This document shows positions 1-9,680 of a DNA stretch of 64,000 nucleotides, one piece after another. Below the pieces are notes generated by a model. It ran no database searches, was not told where the DNA came from, and was given only the letters and a program-made list of their open reading frames with translations. This DNA comes from Luteimonas sp. YGD11-2. GTDB taxonomy: Bacteria; Pseudomonadota; Gammaproteobacteria; Xanthomonadales; Xanthomonadaceae. The position numbers were made by a program, and so were the translations under genes. The stretch lies in assembly GCF_004118975.1 (NCBI RefSeq), contig NZ_CP035376.1, positions 310,001-374,000 on the forward strand, written 5' to 3'. Numbering within the stretch: the first letter of the stretch is position 1; the number at the start of each line of letters is the position of its first letter.

Positions 1-368
1 TGGCGCAGCACCCGCGCCTCGAGGTCGCGCGCGCCGCCGAACGGATCCACCAGGCGGCCGTCGGCATCCTCGGCGATCGCGTTGATGGTGAAGTCGCGGC
101 GTTCGAGGTCCTGCTCCAGCGTCACCGATGCGTCGGCCTGCACCACGAAGCCGCGATAGCCGCGCCCGGACTTGCGCTCGGTGCGCGCCAGCGCATGTTC
201 CTCAGCGGTATCGGGATGCAGGAACACCGGGAAATCACGCCCCACCGGGCGGAAGCCCGCGGCCTCCATGGCTTCGGGCGTGCTGCCGACGACGACGAAG
301 TCGCGGTCGCCCGGCGGCAACCCCAGCAGGCGGTCGCGCACCGCGCCGCCGACGAGATAGGTCTTCAT
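1..368 (-). CDS. cca: CCA-adding enzyme / tRNA nucleotidyltransferase (N-terminal part)
   Basis: Adds or repairs the 3' CCA end of tRNAs in the cytoplasm. The 122 visible residues begin [12 protein letters not shown], the nucleotidyltransferase signature with the GGAVRD helix. They continue with a DRDFVVVG strand carrying the metal-binding acidic pair, and [12 protein letters not shown], typical of the class II poly(A) polymerase/CCA head domain. The gene runs off the left edge, so the C-terminal part (an HD domain in some relatives) cannot be judged. It lies downstream of the lytic transglycosylase on the same strand, about 190 bases away; that gap shows no convincing gene. Confidence 0.93.
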   Translation of the reverse strand, partial: MKTYLVGGAVRDRLLGLPPGDRDFVVVGSTPEAMEAAGFRPVGRDFPVFLHPDTAEEHALARTERKSGRGYRGFVVQADASVTLEQDLERRDFTINAIAEDADGRLVDPFGGARDLEARVLR

Positions 369-557
369 CGACTGATGTCCCGGTCGTTCAACGGGTCGAC
401 AGCTTAGGCGATGGCCCCGACCGGGGCGATCGGGTCATGGCCCGCAGGGCGCCTGCGCGCAGCCTGTGCGAGCAGCACTGGGTGCGGGCCTCTCGCAGCG
501 ACGTCGCTCTCCGGCAGGCTCCTTCGCGCGCAAGCGCGCTACCGCCGATCGCATGGC

Positions 558-2501
558 TCAGGCCGGGCACGCGAACGGCTTGCGCGGTGCGTCCACGCGA
601 CCCTGCATGCGCTCGCTGACCGGCACCGCCGCGCCATGCAGCCGCCAGTCGTAGATCACGCTGAAGGCCAGCACGCGCGCCACGTACTCGCGCGTCTCGC
701 GGTAGCTGATGGTCTCGATCCACAGGTCGGGGTCCATGCCCGGGCGCTGTTCCATCCAGCGTCGCGTCGGCGCGGGGCCGGCGTTGTAGGCGGCGATGGC
801 GACATAGGGCAGGCCATAGCGCTCCTTCATCTCGCGCAGGTAGGCGGTGCCCAGGCGGATCGACACTGCCGCGTCGTAGAGGCTCTCCGCGCCGCCCCAG
901 GGCTCGCCCAGGCGCCGCGCCACCGCCTGCCCGGTGGCGGGGATCACCTGCATCAGCCCGCGTGCATCGGCGGGCGAACGCGCGCGCGGGTTGAAGGTGC
1001 TCTCGGCGCGGATCTCGGCCGCGATCCACGCCGGGTCGAGGTTGTGGCGGCGCGCCTCTGCGCGGATCAGGTCGTCATGGTGCAGCGGGAAGCGCAGCGT
1101 GTAATAGCGGGTCTCCTCGGGCTGCCGGCCGAGCGAGAACACCGCGCGGTCGAACCAGCCGTGGTCCTGCGCCACCGCCACCGCGATGCGACGCTCGGCA
1201 TCGCTGAAGGTCTCCAGCGCGGCGTTCCATTCGCGCGTCGCCCAGCCGGGGCGGTCGGCGCCGAACAGCGCCATCGCGCGCACCATCTCCGGGCGGTTGG
1301 CGACGCGCGCGCGCGCGGCAGCGTCGGCAGGCAGTTCCAGGGGACACAGCGCATACGGTTGCCCCAGGCGGTCGGCGGCCAGGAAACCGTGGAAGGTGGC
1401 CTCGCCCGCGGCGCGCGTAAGCTGCGTGCGCGCGGCCTGCGCCTCGCCCAGCAATTCGTGCATGCGCCCGGCGAAATAGGTCCAGCGCGAATCATTGCGC
1501 TGCGTCGGCGGCATGCGCTGGATCGCGGCGAGCGCGGTCTTCCAGTCGGAGCGGGTGATCGCCTCGCGCACCTGCCATTCGTGCAGGCGCTCGTCGTAGG
1601 CGGCCATGGGTACTGCCGCGAGCCGTTCGGCCGAGCGCGGCAGGTAGGACGCGACCGTCCACAGCGCGATCTGGTGCAGCACGCGCCCGCGTTCGCTGTC
1701 GTCGAAACCCAGCGCCTGGGCGAGTGCGGGCAGTCGCGCTTCGGCGGCGTCCGGGTCCTCGCGCCCCAGCTTCGCCAGTCCGTGCGAAGCCACCAACCGG
1801 CTGCGTGGTGTCTTCGGCCACAGCAGCGCACGGTTGTGTGGCGCCTGTACGAAGGCGGCATAGTCCTCGGCCAGCGCACGTTCGCCCCCGGACAGCCCGG
1901 CTGCGGCGCTGCGCATCACCGCCGGGTTCCATTCCGCTGCGGCCAGTTCCAGCCGCTGCCAGCGCAGCGCGGGGGTCAGGCTGCCGCGCGTGGTGGCGGC
2001 CGCGAACGGCGCATCGCACTCGTCGGGCAGCGAGTTGCCGCTGCTGGTCCAGATCGCCGCCACCTCCTGGTCCCAGCGGGCATCCGCCGCGCCCAGGCGC
2101 TGGCGGGCATCGAGTTCGATGCAACGCAGCGCGGTGTTGTCGATGGTGGGCGCCCACGCCGCGCGGATCCCGGCCCAGTCCTGGCGACGGTGCAGCGCAC
2201 GCAGCCACTCCTCGCGGAACACCTCGGCCACCGCCTGCCCGCGGTAGCGCTGCATGAAGGCGTCGGCCTGGGACGCCGGCAGCGTGGCGAGATTGCGGCG
2301 CAGGGCGGTGAACTCCACCCAGCCGTAGGCCGGATGGCCGCTCATGTGCGCCGGTACGGTCTGGCCACGCGCGGCGGCTGCGAACGCGCCCCGCAGCCCG
2401 GCATCGGCGGCCGGTTGCGCATGCGTTGCGGTGACGGACAGTGCCAGCAGGACGAACGCGAGCACACGGGACGGATGACGTAAACATGGGATGCGCGACA
2501 T
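558..2501 (-). CDS. slt: Soluble lytic murein transglycosylase (Slt70-like)
   Basis: A periplasmic enzyme that cleaves the MurNAc-GlcNAc bond of peptidoglycan to give 1,6-anhydro ends. The 647-residue protein starts with a signal peptide (RVLAFVLLALSVTATHAQ). It continues with a long alpha-helical superhelical region of the Slt70 type and ends in an SLT domain. The catalytic Glu is near residue 500 in AEIRAESTFNP, followed by ARGLMQVIPATG and the AAYNAGP motif. The start at 2501 was chosen because the signal peptide begins there; the frame stays open 18 codons upstream with no better start. No strong ribosome binding site is seen. Length matches the family. Confidence 0.93.
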   Translation of the reverse strand: MSRIPCLRHPSRVLAFVLLALSVTATHAQPAADAGLRGAFAAAARGQTVPAHMSGHPAYGWVEFTALRRNLATLPASQADAFMQRYRGQAVAEVFREEWLRALHRRQDWAGIRAAWAPTIDNTALRCIELDARQRLGAADARWDQEVAAIWTSSGNSLPDECDAPFAAATTRGSLTPALRWQRLELAAAEWNPAVMRSAAAGLSGGERALAEDYAAFVQAPHNRALLWPKTPRSRLVASHGLAKLGREDPDAAEARLPALAQALGFDDSERGRVLHQIALWTVASYLPRSAERLAAVPMAAYDERLHEWQVREAITRSDWKTALAAIQRMPPTQRNDSRWTYFAGRMHELLGEAQAARTQLTRAAGEATFHGFLAADRLGQPYALCPLELPADAAARARVANRPEMVRAMALFGADRPGWATREWNAALETFSDAERRIAVAVAQDHGWFDRAVFSLGRQPEETRYYTLRFPLHHDDLIRAEARRHNLDPAWIAAEIRAESTFNPRARSPADARGLMQVIPATGQAVARRLGEPWGGAESLYDAAVSIRLGTAYLREMKERYGLPYVAIAAYNAGPAPTRRWMEQRPGMDPDLWIETISYRETREYVARVLAFSVIYDWRLHGAAVPVSERMQGRVDAPRKPFACPA

Positions 2502-2610
2502 CCGCCGGACTATAGCCAAGCCGCGATGAAGCGCGTTGATGCCGCGCACACGCACCGTCGCGTGCGCGCTGGGCTAACCTCCTGCGCACCGCCGCTGCCA
2601 CGAGTGCCAC

Positions 2611-3408
2611 ATGCTGACGATGCTGCTGTTCTTCCTCGCGCTCGGCGCCGTGGCCGGGGTGCTTGCCGGGCTGCTCGGCATCGGTGGTGGGCTGGTGCTG
2701 GTGGCGGCGCTGGCGTGGTTCCTGCCGTTGCATGGCGTGCCCAGGGAGGTGGCCATGCATGCGGCACTCGCCAGTTCGATGGCCAGCATCATCCTCACCG
2801 CGACGTCGTCGGCGTGGTCGCACCACCGCCGCGGCGGCGTGCTGTGGTCGACCGTGGCGTGGCTGGTGCCCGGCATCCTGGTGGGTGCGTGGTTCGGCAG
2901 CCGCTTCGCGATCGGCCTGGATGGCGAGGTGCTGAAGTGGTGCGTGGCCGGCTACTGCTTCGTGGTCGGCACGCAGATGGCGCTGTCGCGCGCGCGCAAG
3001 GGAAGTGGCCGCGGCGACATCGCGCCGCGCGGTGCGCCGATGGTGGCCGCCGGCGGCGGCATCGGCGCGGTATCGGCGGTGGTCGGCATCGGCGGCGGCA
3101 GCATGACCGTGCCACTGCTGGTGTGGCTGGGCGTCGCCCCGGTACGCGCGGTGGGCACGTCGTCGGCCTGCGGCGTGTTCATCGGCCTGTCGGCGGCCGC
3201 GGGCTACGCCCTGCAGGCGCCCGCCGGCGCCCTGCCTGCGCACGCGGTCGGCTACGTCTATCTGCCTGCGGCGATCGGCGTCGCGGTGGCCTCGGTCCTG
3301 GCCGCGCCGCTGGGCACGCGGCTGGCGCATGCCATCAGCGGCGCCGCGCTCAAGCGCGTGTTCGCGGGCTTCCTGTTCCTGGTCGGCCTGAGCCTGGTGC
3401 TCTGGTAG
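2611..3408 (+). CDS. TauE/SafE family sulfite/anion exporter
   Basis: A 265-residue integral membrane protein with about eight hydrophobic segments and two internally similar halves. Each half has a glycine-rich motif (GLLGIGGGLVLV near residue 20, AVVGIGGGSMTV near 155), the hallmark of the TauE/SafE (DUF81) family. Members export sulfite, sulfoacetate or related anions, but the substrate cannot be read from sequence. It is divergent from slt and ends 9 bases before the aminoglycoside nucleotidyltransferase-like gene, so the two may be co-transcribed. Confidence 0.88.
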   Translation: MLTMLLFFLALGAVAGVLAGLLGIGGGLVLVAALAWFLPLHGVPREVAMHAALASSMASIILTATSSAWSHHRRGGVLWSTVAWLVPGILVGAWFGSRFAIGLDGEVLKWCVAGYCFVVGTQMALSRARKGSGRGDIAPRGAPMVAAGGGIGAVSAVVGIGGGSMTVPLLVWLGVAPVRAVGTSSACGVFIGLSAAAGYALQAPAGALPAHAVGYVYLPAAIGVAVASVLAAPLGTRLAHAISGAALKRVFAGFLFLVGLSLVLW

Positions 3409-3417
3409 CCGGCGGTG

Positions 3418-3990
3418 ATGCAGGTCGGCGAACACTCCGGCAACCAGGCGCAGCTCGACCTGCTGGCGCGGCTGCTGGAGGCCGCCGCGCGGCGTGAACT
3501 GCCGGTCTGGCTGGGCGGCGGCTGGGCCATCGACGCGCGGCTGGGCCGCATCACCCGCGCGCATGACGATCTCGACCTGACGTATCCGGCCGCGCGCCAT
3601 GACGAGTTCGTCGAACTGATCGGAAGCCTTGGCGCGAAGGTCACCGAGATCACCGGTTACGGCTTTCTTGCCGACTGCGGCGGGGTGCTGCTCGACTGCG
3701 AGCCCGCGCACTGGACCGGCACCGCCTGGGAGGTGGAGGGCACGCCGCCCGGCTCCTGTCCGGATGCAACCGAAGGCTCGCTGGCCGGCCTGCGCATGCG
3801 CTGCAACAGCTGGGCGGCGATCCTGTGGGACTACTTCCATTACGCCGATGAGTCGCCGCAGGCGCAGTGGCCGGCCAGGCACGTGCACTCGTACGGGCTC
3901 GCCTGCGCGGCAGTCGGGGCTGCGGAGGTGGCGCGGTTGCGCGCGCACTTCGACGCCGGGCGGAACAGCCCATCGCGGCAGGACCACTGA
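3418..3990 (+). CDS. ANT(2'')-Ia-like aminoglycoside nucleotidyltransferase
   Basis: A 190-residue protein closely resembling the integron-borne aminoglycoside 2''-O-adenylyltransferase AadB/ANT(2'')-Ia, as I recall that sequence. Shared blocks in the same order are GGGWAIDARLGR, HDDLDLTYP, YGFLA, LLDCEPAHW, RCNSWAAILWDYF and YADE. The metal/catalytic aspartates known in ANT(2'')-Ia (44, 46, 86) align with Asp51, Asp53 and Asp93. The enzyme family transfers AMP to gentamicin, tobramycin and kanamycin. ATG 3418 directly follows a GTG and lies 9 bases after the tauE-like stop. Composition matches its neighbours and I see no attC site or integrase, so this looks like a resident chromosomal gene. 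Activity on drugs is inference. Confidence 0.85.
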   Translation: MQVGEHSGNQAQLDLLARLLEAAARRELPVWLGGGWAIDARLGRITRAHDDLDLTYPAARHDEFVELIGSLGAKVTEITGYGFLADCGGVLLDCEPAHWTGTAWEVEGTPPGSCPDATEGSLAGLRMRCNSWAAILWDYFHYADESPQAQWPARHVHSYGLACAAVGAAEVARLRAHFDAGRNSPSRQDH

Positions 3991-4137
3991 CGTACAGCGG
4001 CGGAAACCGGCCGCGCACGACCATTGCGGCGGCCGATCAGTGACGCAAGTCACAGTTCAGTTTTAACGCTTTGGTTACAACGGGTCGCCGCGGATGGACA
4101 GGGGCATCGGCGGCAACCTTCGTCCATGGAGAGAACG

Positions 4138-7017
4138 ATGATGTTGCCGACCCCCTCACGGCTGGCCCGCGCGGTCCAGCTCAGCCTGCTGCTCGCCCTG
4201 CCCGCCACCGCCGCCGCGCAGGATGCGCGCCCGGCGTCCACCACCCCCGACACCCGCACCCTCGACGCCGTCCAGGTCACCGGCACGCGCATCCGACGCG
4301 CCGAACTCGAGGGTGAGGTGCCGGTGCACACGGTCACCCGTGCCGACATCGAGCGTAGCGGCCTCACCTCGATCGGCGACGTGGTGCAGCAGCTCACCGG
4401 CTCCGGTTCGGCGCTCAATACCAAGTTCAACTCGTCGGGCAACTTCGGCTTCCCGCCGGATGGCAGCGGCGTGGGCGCCGGTTCGGCGCAGGTCGACCTG
4501 CGGCACCTGGGCTCCAAGCGGGTGCTGGTGCTGGTCGACGGCATCCGCTGGGTCAACGAATCCTCGGCGTCCGGCGTGGGCGCGGCCACCGACCTCAACA
4601 CCATTCCGCTGGCGATCGTCGACCGCATCGAGGTGCTGGAGGACGGGGCCTCATCGCTGTACGGCTCGGATGCGATCGCCGGCGTGGTCAATATCATCAC
4701 CCGCCGCGATTTCGACGGCGCCCAGGTGACGCTGAACTACGGCGAGTTCGACGAGGGCGACGGCGCCAGCAAGGGCGTGGACCTCGCCTGGGGCCGCACC
4801 ACCGAGCGCAGCAGCCTGTTCCTGTCGCTCAGCCACACCGACCAGGACGTGGTCTACGCGCGCGACCGCGAGCAGTCGCGCTTCCCGGTGCCGGGCACCG
4901 GCGTGGCGCTGGGCAGTTCGGGCATTCCCGCCGGCCGCTTCTGGTTACGTGACCCGAACACCGGGGTCTCACTGGACCTGGTGCCCAACGCCGGCGTCAC
5001 CGATCCGCTCTACAACCCCGCGCAGACCGGCTGCACGCGCACCGACGGCTTCCACTGTTTCGGCCTCGCCGACCGCTTCAACTTCGCCGAATACAACCTG
5101 CTGCTCACGCCGTCGAAGCGCAGCGGCGCCTTCGGCCAGTTCCGTTTCGACATCAGCCCGGAACTGCAGTGGTATGCGAAGGCGCTGATCAACCGCCGCG
5201 AGTCCACCAACCAGGCGGCACCGGAGCCGATCTTCCTCGGTCCCGAAGGCGCCACCGGCAATCCGCTGGCCGACAACATCACCATCTCCGCGCGCAACCC
5301 GTACAACCCGTTCGGGTTCGACCTGGTGTCCGGTGAAAACCTGTTTCTGGTCGGGCGCCGGCCGCTGGAAGGCGGGGCGCGCGTGTTCGAGCAGAAGGTC
5401 GACACCCAGTATGTGGGCACCGGCCTGGTCGGCAGCTTCGAGGCCGGCAACTCGCTGTGGTTCTGGGACGTCAACGCCGCCTGGTCGCGCAACAAGGCGC
5501 GCCAGACCAACCGCGGCAGCTACAACATCTTCAATATCGCGCTCGCGCTGGGCGATCCCGACGCCTGCGCGGCAGTGGCCGGTTGCGTGCCGCTCGACAT
5601 CTTCGGCGCCGGCACCATCACCCCGCAGATGCTCGGCTGGATCCAGCCGCTGGTGCGCGACGAAAGCCAGAACGAACTGCGCCTGGCCTCGGCCAACATC
5701 TCCGGCGAGCTGTTCGAGCTGCCGGCAGGCCGCATCGGCATGGCCGCCGGTTACGAGTTCCGCGAGTACAAGGGCTGGTACCAGCCCGATCCGCTCACCG
5801 TGCGCGGCCACTACAACGGCGTGCCGTCGCTGCCGACCGCGGGCAGCTACGACGTCAACGAGGTGTTCGTCGAGCTCGACGTGCCGATCTTCGGCGAGGG
5901 CGTGCTCGGCCAGAGCCTCAACCTCAACGTCGCCGGCCGCTACTCCGACTACTCGACCTTCGGCGGCGAGTTCACGCCGAAGTACGGCCTGCGCTGGCAG
6001 GTGAGCGAGGACTTCCTGCTGCGCGCGACCTATGCCGAAGGCTTCCGTGCGCCGTCGATCGGCGAGCTGTTCGGTTCCGACAGCCGCTTCGATGCGCAGC
6101 TGATCGATCCCTGTTCCGAGCCGTTCCTGGATGCATCGGTGGAATCCAACTGCCGCGCGCTGGGGGTGCCGGCCGGGTTCGCGCAGGTCAACCCGCAGAT
6201 CTCGATCACCACCGGCGGCAACCGCGAACTCGAGCCGGAGCGTGCGCGCAGCTTCACCACCGGCTTCGTCTGGAGTCCGTGGTTCGCGGCGAATTCGTCA
6301 TGGGCGGACCGTTTCGATGTCGAGGTGACCTTCTACCGCCACGACATCCAGGGCCCGATCCAGGCGCTGTCGGCGCAGACCCAGCTCGACCTCTGCGTGC
6401 GCACGCTCGACGAGGCCTATTGCGATGGCATCGGCCGTGCCGCCACCGGCGGCATCAACGCCTTCAACAACCGCCTGACCAACCTCGGCTCTATCAAGAC
6501 CGACGGCTGGGACGTGGACTTCTACTGGACGCTGCCCGAAACCGCCGCCGGGCGCTTCGCCTTCGGCTGGCAGAACACCTTCGTCGGCCGCTACGAGGCG
6601 GTGGGTGGCGCCGGCCAGCTGCAGCCGCGGCGCCCGGGCATCGAGGTCGAGGACAGTGCGATCCCGGAATGGGCCAGCACCGCGTCGCTGGACTGGACCC
6701 GCGAAGCGTGGAATGCATCGTGGACGCTGCGCCACGTGTCGGACCTGGTCGAGGACTGCGGCAATGCGGTGACGTTCCCGGTGTGCAGCGATCCGGCCAG
6801 CGGCACCAACCGGCTCGGCTCGACCACCTTCCACGACCTGCAGGCCGGCTACCGCTTCGACTGGCAGCAGGGCCTGACGCTCACCGCGGGCCTCAACAAC
6901 GTGTTCGCCAAGGATCCGCCGATCTGCCTGTCGTGCTCGCTCAACGGCTACGACGCCTCGACCTACGACATGCCCGGCAGCCGGTTCTGGTACCTGCGTG
7001 CGGACCTGAGGTTCTGA
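4138..7017 (+). CDS. TonB-dependent outer-membrane receptor
   Basis: A 959-residue outer-membrane transporter. It has a signal peptide ([19 protein letters not shown]), then a [12 protein letters not shown] region preceding the plug. The plug domain (about residues 45-210) includes [28 protein letters not shown] and [15 protein letters not shown] motifs. A long beta-barrel ends in the terminal phenylalanine (YLRADLRF) needed for Bam-dependent assembly. Paired cysteines in extracellular loops (for example CTRTDGFHC) suggest disulfides. The start is set by GGAGAG at 4128-4133; ATG 4138 and ATG 4141 are both possible. The cognate substrate is unknown; no siderophore, vitamin or glycan-use genes flank it. 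Confidence 0.92.
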   Translation: MMLPTPSRLARAVQLSLLLALPATAAAQDARPASTTPDTRTLDAVQVTGTRIRRAELEGEVPVHTVTRADIERSGLTSIGDVVQQLTGSGSALNTKFNSSGNFGFPPDGSGVGAGSAQVDLRHLGSKRVLVLVDGIRWVNESSASGVGAATDLNTIPLAIVDRIEVLEDGASSLYGSDAIAGVVNIITRRDFDGAQVTLNYGEFDEGDGASKGVDLAWGRTTERSSLFLSLSHTDQDVVYARDREQSRFPVPGTGVALGSSGIPAGRFWLRDPNTGVSLDLVPNAGVTDPLYNPAQTGCTRTDGFHCFGLADRFNFAEYNLLLTPSKRSGAFGQFRFDISPELQWYAKALINRRESTNQAAPEPIFLGPEGATGNPLADNITISARNPYNPFGFDLVSGENLFLVGRRPLEGGARVFEQKVDTQYVGTGLVGSFEAGNSLWFWDVNAAWSRNKARQTNRGSYNIFNIALALGDPDACAAVAGCVPLDIFGAGTITPQMLGWIQPLVRDESQNELRLASANISGELFELPAGRIGMAAGYEFREYKGWYQPDPLTVRGHYNGVPSLPTAGSYDVNEVFVELDVPIFGEGVLGQSLNLNVAGRYSDYSTFGGEFTPKYGLRWQVSEDFLLRATYAEGFRAPSIGELFGSDSRFDAQLIDPCSEPFLDASVESNCRALGVPAGFAQVNPQISITTGGNRELEPERARSFTTGFVWSPWFAANSSWADRFDVEVTFYRHDIQGPIQALSAQTQLDLCVRTLDEAYCDGIGRAATGGINAFNNRLTNLGSIKTDGWDVDFYWTLPETAAGRFAFGWQNTFVGRYEAVGGAGQLQPRRPGIEVEDSAIPEWASTASLDWTREAWNASWTLRHVSDLVEDCGNAVTFPVCSDPASGTNRLGSTTFHDLQAGYRFDWQQGLTLTAGLNNVFAKDPPICLSCSLNGYDASTYDMPGSRFWYLRADLRF

Positions 7018-7030
7018 CGGTCGGCTGCAT

Positions 7031-7114
7031 CCCTTTCCCCGCGCGCGGGAGAGGCGCATGCCTTGACCCTTCTCCCGTTCGCGGGAGAAGGGCCCCGCAG
7101 GGGCGGATGAGGGT
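7031..7114. repeat. Interspersed inverted-repeat element, copy A (also likely bidirectional terminator)
   Basis: Between two convergent genes lies an 11-bp perfect stem (CCCTTCTCCCG at 7067-7077 with CGGGAGAAGGG at 7082-7092, loop TTCG). An imperfect smaller copy precedes it (7031-7053), and GGATGAGGG follows at 7105-7113. Related units occur at 22787, 49476 and 57927, always between genes. Repeats of this general form (CCTTCTCCCG...CGGGAGAAGG near a CCCTCA/TGAGGG box) are familiar from xanthomonad genomes. Confidence 0.75.
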
Positions 7115-7117
7115 GCT

Positions 7118-8020
7118 CTACGCGGCGTCGCGCGTCGACTGCAGGGCCGCGACCGGCACGTCCATCGCCACCGACACCGCGAGGTGGTCGGACAGCGCCG
7201 CCGGCATCGCCTGCATGTCGTTGCAGACCAGCGAGCCGGTGGCCAGCACGTGGTCGATGGCCTTGGCCGGGCGCCAGCTCGGGAAGGTCTGGATCGCGCA
7301 CGACGGCGGCTGCAGCGAGGTGTTGCGATAGAGGATGTCCATCTCCGGGGTGTCGGCGGTGCAGTTGAAGTCGCCCATCAGCACCGCGTTGGGATGGTCG
7401 TGCAGCAGCTCGGCGATGAACGACAGCTGCGAGCGGCGCGACTGCGCGCCCAGCGACAGGTGCGCCACCGCGATGCTCAGGCCCTCGGCACCGTCGCCGA
7501 AGCGTGCCAGCAGCATGCCGCGGCCCGATATGCGCCCGGGCAGCGGATGCGACTGCACCTCGACCGGCTCGATACGCGCCAGCAGCCCGTTGGCGCTGGA
7601 GGCGAGGTTGGCGACATTGCGGTTGGGCTGGTGGGTCCACCAGTCGAAACCGCCACGCTCGGCGAGGTAATGGGTCTGGTTGGTGAAGCCCGAGCGCCAG
7701 CTGCCGGGGTCGGCCTCCTGCAGGCCGACGATGTCGTGGGTGCCGGCGAGCTGGGCGATCTGGTCGAGCGCCCAGCGCTTGTTGCCCGCCGGCAGCACGT
7801 GCGACCAGCTGCGGGTGGCGTAGTCGCTGTAGCGGCGCGTGCTGGAACCGGCCTGGATGTTGGCGCTGAGCAGGCGCAGGCGGCGGGTGGAGGGGTCGAT
7901 CGCCATCACCGGTGCGTCGGGAGAGACGCCCGCACCGTAGCCACTGGCGGGTGACGGCGGCGCAGCGTGCGCGGAACCGGCGCCGGGCGGCGCGGTGCGA
8001 TGCACGACCAGTGGCGACAT
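7118..8020 (-). CDS. Endonuclease/exonuclease/phosphatase (EEP) family protein
   Basis: A protein of about 300 residues with the EEP (DNase I-like) fold. Visible motifs are RLLSANIQAG at the first strand, IVGLQEADPGS carrying the metal-binding Glu, VAVAHLSL, VLMGDFNCTADTPE with the catalytic Asp/Asn, AIDHVLATG, and ALSDHLAVSV with the final Asp-His. Its substrate (nucleic acid, phospholipid or other phosphodiester) is not evident. The start is uncertain: ATG 8020 lies 15 bases after the DsbA-like stop and would add about 38 low-complexity residues; the conserved domain begins near 7906. It is the last gene of the cytochrome c4-dsbA-dsbA operon. Confidence 0.85.
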   Translation of the reverse strand: MSPLVVHRTAPPGAGSAHAAPPSPASGYGAGVSPDAPVMAIDPSTRRLRLLSANIQAGSSTRRYSDYATRSWSHVLPAGNKRWALDQIAQLAGTHDIVGLQEADPGSWRSGFTNQTHYLAERGGFDWWTHQPNRNVANLASSANGLLARIEPVEVQSHPLPGRISGRGMLLARFGDGAEGLSIAVAHLSLGAQSRRSQLSFIAELLHDHPNAVLMGDFNCTADTPEMDILYRNTSLQPPSCAIQTFPSWRPAKAIDHVLATGSLVCNDMQAMPAALSDHLAVSVAMDVPVAALQSTRDAA

Positions 8021-8035
8021 CACCGCCAGGACACC

Positions 8036-8875
8036 TCAGCGCGCGTCACGTTCCCGCGCGACCAGGTGCTCGACGGTGTTGAGCTGCTCCTCGAACGCGC
8101 GGCCGCCCAGCACGCGGTACCTGCCATTGACCACCAGCGTCGGGGTGGCGTCGACGCCGGCGCGCGCAAGGAACTGCTCGGCACGCTTGAGCTTGGCGTT
8201 GACGGTGAAGCTCTGCATGGTGCTGGCGAACTGCGCGGCGTCGGCACCGTGGTCGGCGTAGAAGCCCGCGATCTGCTGGTCGCTGGCGTTCTGCGGCGAC
8301 AGGCGGCGCTGCACGTGGATGGCCTCGAACATCGCGTCGTGGGTCCGGTCGACCAGGCCCATCGATTCGGCGGTGTAGAAGGCACGTGCGTAGGGCATCC
8401 AGGACCCGCCGAACGGCGCGGCCAGCGGGGTCACGCGGACGTCGGCGGGCTGGCGCTTCTTCCATGCCGAGAATACCGGCTCGAACGCGGCGCAGGCCGG
8501 GCAGGTGTAGCCGAACACCTCGACCACCTCGATCTGGCCGTTGAGCGGCTGGAACGGCTGGCCATTGGCGATGGTGACGAAGTCGGTGCCCTCGACCGGT
8601 GCCGGGCCCTGCGGCGGCGTGGCAGCCGGTGCCGGGGTGGCGGCGTCGGCGTCGGCTGCCGGATCGACAGCAGCGTCGGCGTCCGCGGACGGCTGCGCAC
8701 CGGTATCGGCGGTTGCGGCGTCCTGCGCGGGTGCGGGGTTGGCGCTGGCGGCGTCGGTGGCGTCGGTGGCGGTCGTGGCGCTGTCGGTGGTCGCGGTTGC
8801 GGCCTGGTCGCGATCGCCACAGGCGGCCAGGGCGGCGGCCAGCAGCAGGGAAACAAGGATGCGTGACGTGCTCAT
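8036..8875 (-). CDS. dsbA: DsbA-like thiol:disulfide interchange lipoprotein
   Basis: A 279-residue protein with a lipoprotein signal (SLLLAAALAAC, lipobox Cys19). A roughly 70-residue Ala/Asp/Thr/Pro-rich linker follows, then a thioredoxin-fold DsbA domain. The active site is CPAC (Cys125-Cys128) in FGYTCPACAAFEP, and the cis-Pro loop reads ATPTLVVNG. Family members oxidise or shuttle disulfides in the periplasm. The lipid anchor and long flexible linker suggest a membrane-tethered enzyme. The start at 8875 is fixed by the signal peptide. It is third in an operon behind cytochrome c4 and a second DsbA, 40 bases downstream of the latter. Confidence 0.92.
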   Translation of the reverse strand: MSTSRILVSLLLAAALAACGDRDQAATATTDSATTATDATDAASANPAPAQDAATADTGAQPSADADAAVDPAADADAATPAPAATPPQGPAPVEGTDFVTIANGQPFQPLNGQIEVVEVFGYTCPACAAFEPVFSAWKKRQPADVRVTPLAAPFGGSWMPYARAFYTAESMGLVDRTHDAMFEAIHVQRRLSPQNASDQQIAGFYADHGADAAQFASTMQSFTVNAKLKRAEQFLARAGVDATPTLVVNGRYRVLGGRAFEEQLNTVEHLVARERDAR

Positions 8876-8915
8876 AAGCGTGAAGGACCTCGGCTCGAGA
8901 AGAAGGGGGAAGGGC

Positions 8916-9563
8916 TCAGCCGCCGGCCTGGCGCTCGGCGGCAATCAGCTGCTCGGCCGTGTGCAGCAGCTCGCGCAGGCTGCGCGCCTGCACCCGGTAA
9001 CGGCCGTTGATGATGAGGGTGGGCGTGCCCTGCGCGCCACTGCGCAGCAGGAAATCGCGCGCATCGTTCAGCTTCTGCCGGGTCTGCGCGCTGGTCATCG
9101 CGGCGTCCAGGCGGGCGCGGTCCACGCCCAGCTGCTCGTAGAACCAGGCCAGTTCGGCGGTGGTGGCGTTGCGCGGCAGGCGACGCGCGCGGTGCATGGC
9201 GTCGAAGGTCGCGGCGTGCGTCTGCTCCAGCGCGCCGATCTCCTCGGCGGCGAAATAGGCCGTGGCGAAGGCATCGTCGGGCCGGTACACCACCGGCAGG
9301 TAGCTGAAACGCACGTCGTCGGGGAGCGCGCGCTGCCACGGTTCGATCAGCGGATGCAGGTCGGCGCAGTGGCCGCAGGCATAGGAAAAGATCTCCACCA
9401 CCTCGATCCTGCCGTCGGGCGACGCCAGCGGGCGGCCGTCGGCGATGCGCACGTAGTCGACGCCCTCCACCGGCGCGTGGCCCTCGTGGGCGGACGCGAG
9501 CGGTGCGGCAAGCACCAGGCAGAGCGCGGCGAGACGGATCAGCAGCCGGCGGGACAGGTGCAT
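8916..9563 (-). CDS. dsbA: Periplasmic thiol:disulfide interchange protein DsbA/DsbL-like
   Basis: A 215-residue protein with a cleavable signal (RLAALCLVLAAPLASA) and a DsbA fold. The active site is CGHC (Cys63-Cys66) in FSYACGHCADLHP, followed by the helical insertion and the cis-Pro strand GTPTLIINGRYR. It probably serves as a soluble periplasmic disulfide oxidase. It is a paralogue of the next gene downstream but has a different active-site dipeptide (Gly-His against Pro-Ala) and no lipid anchor or linker. It lies 117 bases downstream of the cytochrome c4 gene on the same strand. Confidence 0.92.
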   Translation of the reverse strand: MHLSRRLLIRLAALCLVLAAPLASAHEGHAPVEGVDYVRIADGRPLASPDGRIEVVEIFSYACGHCADLHPLIEPWQRALPDDVRFSYLPVVYRPDDAFATAYFAAEEIGALEQTHAATFDAMHRARRLPRNATTAELAWFYEQLGVDRARLDAAMTSAQTRQKLNDARDFLLRSGAQGTPTLIINGRYRVQARSLRELLHTAEQLIAAERQAGG

Positions 9564-9680
9564 CGGGAGACTCCGTGGAAGACGGGACGGGCCGCAACGA
9601 AAACGCCGGCGCGTGTGGCACGGCCGGCGCGCTTCGGGGTGCAGACGGGGCGATCACGCGCCAGGCAGCGACGGCGCCAC

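Noticed and set aside
1492..4053. An 853-codon minus-strand frame spanning the slt, tauE-like and ant-like genes
   Set aside because: It crosses three recognisable genes on both strands and has Arg/Ala-rich shadow composition.
3991..4137. attC site or other cassette boundary after the ANT(2'')-like gene
   Set aside because: No core-site consensus or stem-loop of cassette type was found and no integrase is nearby.
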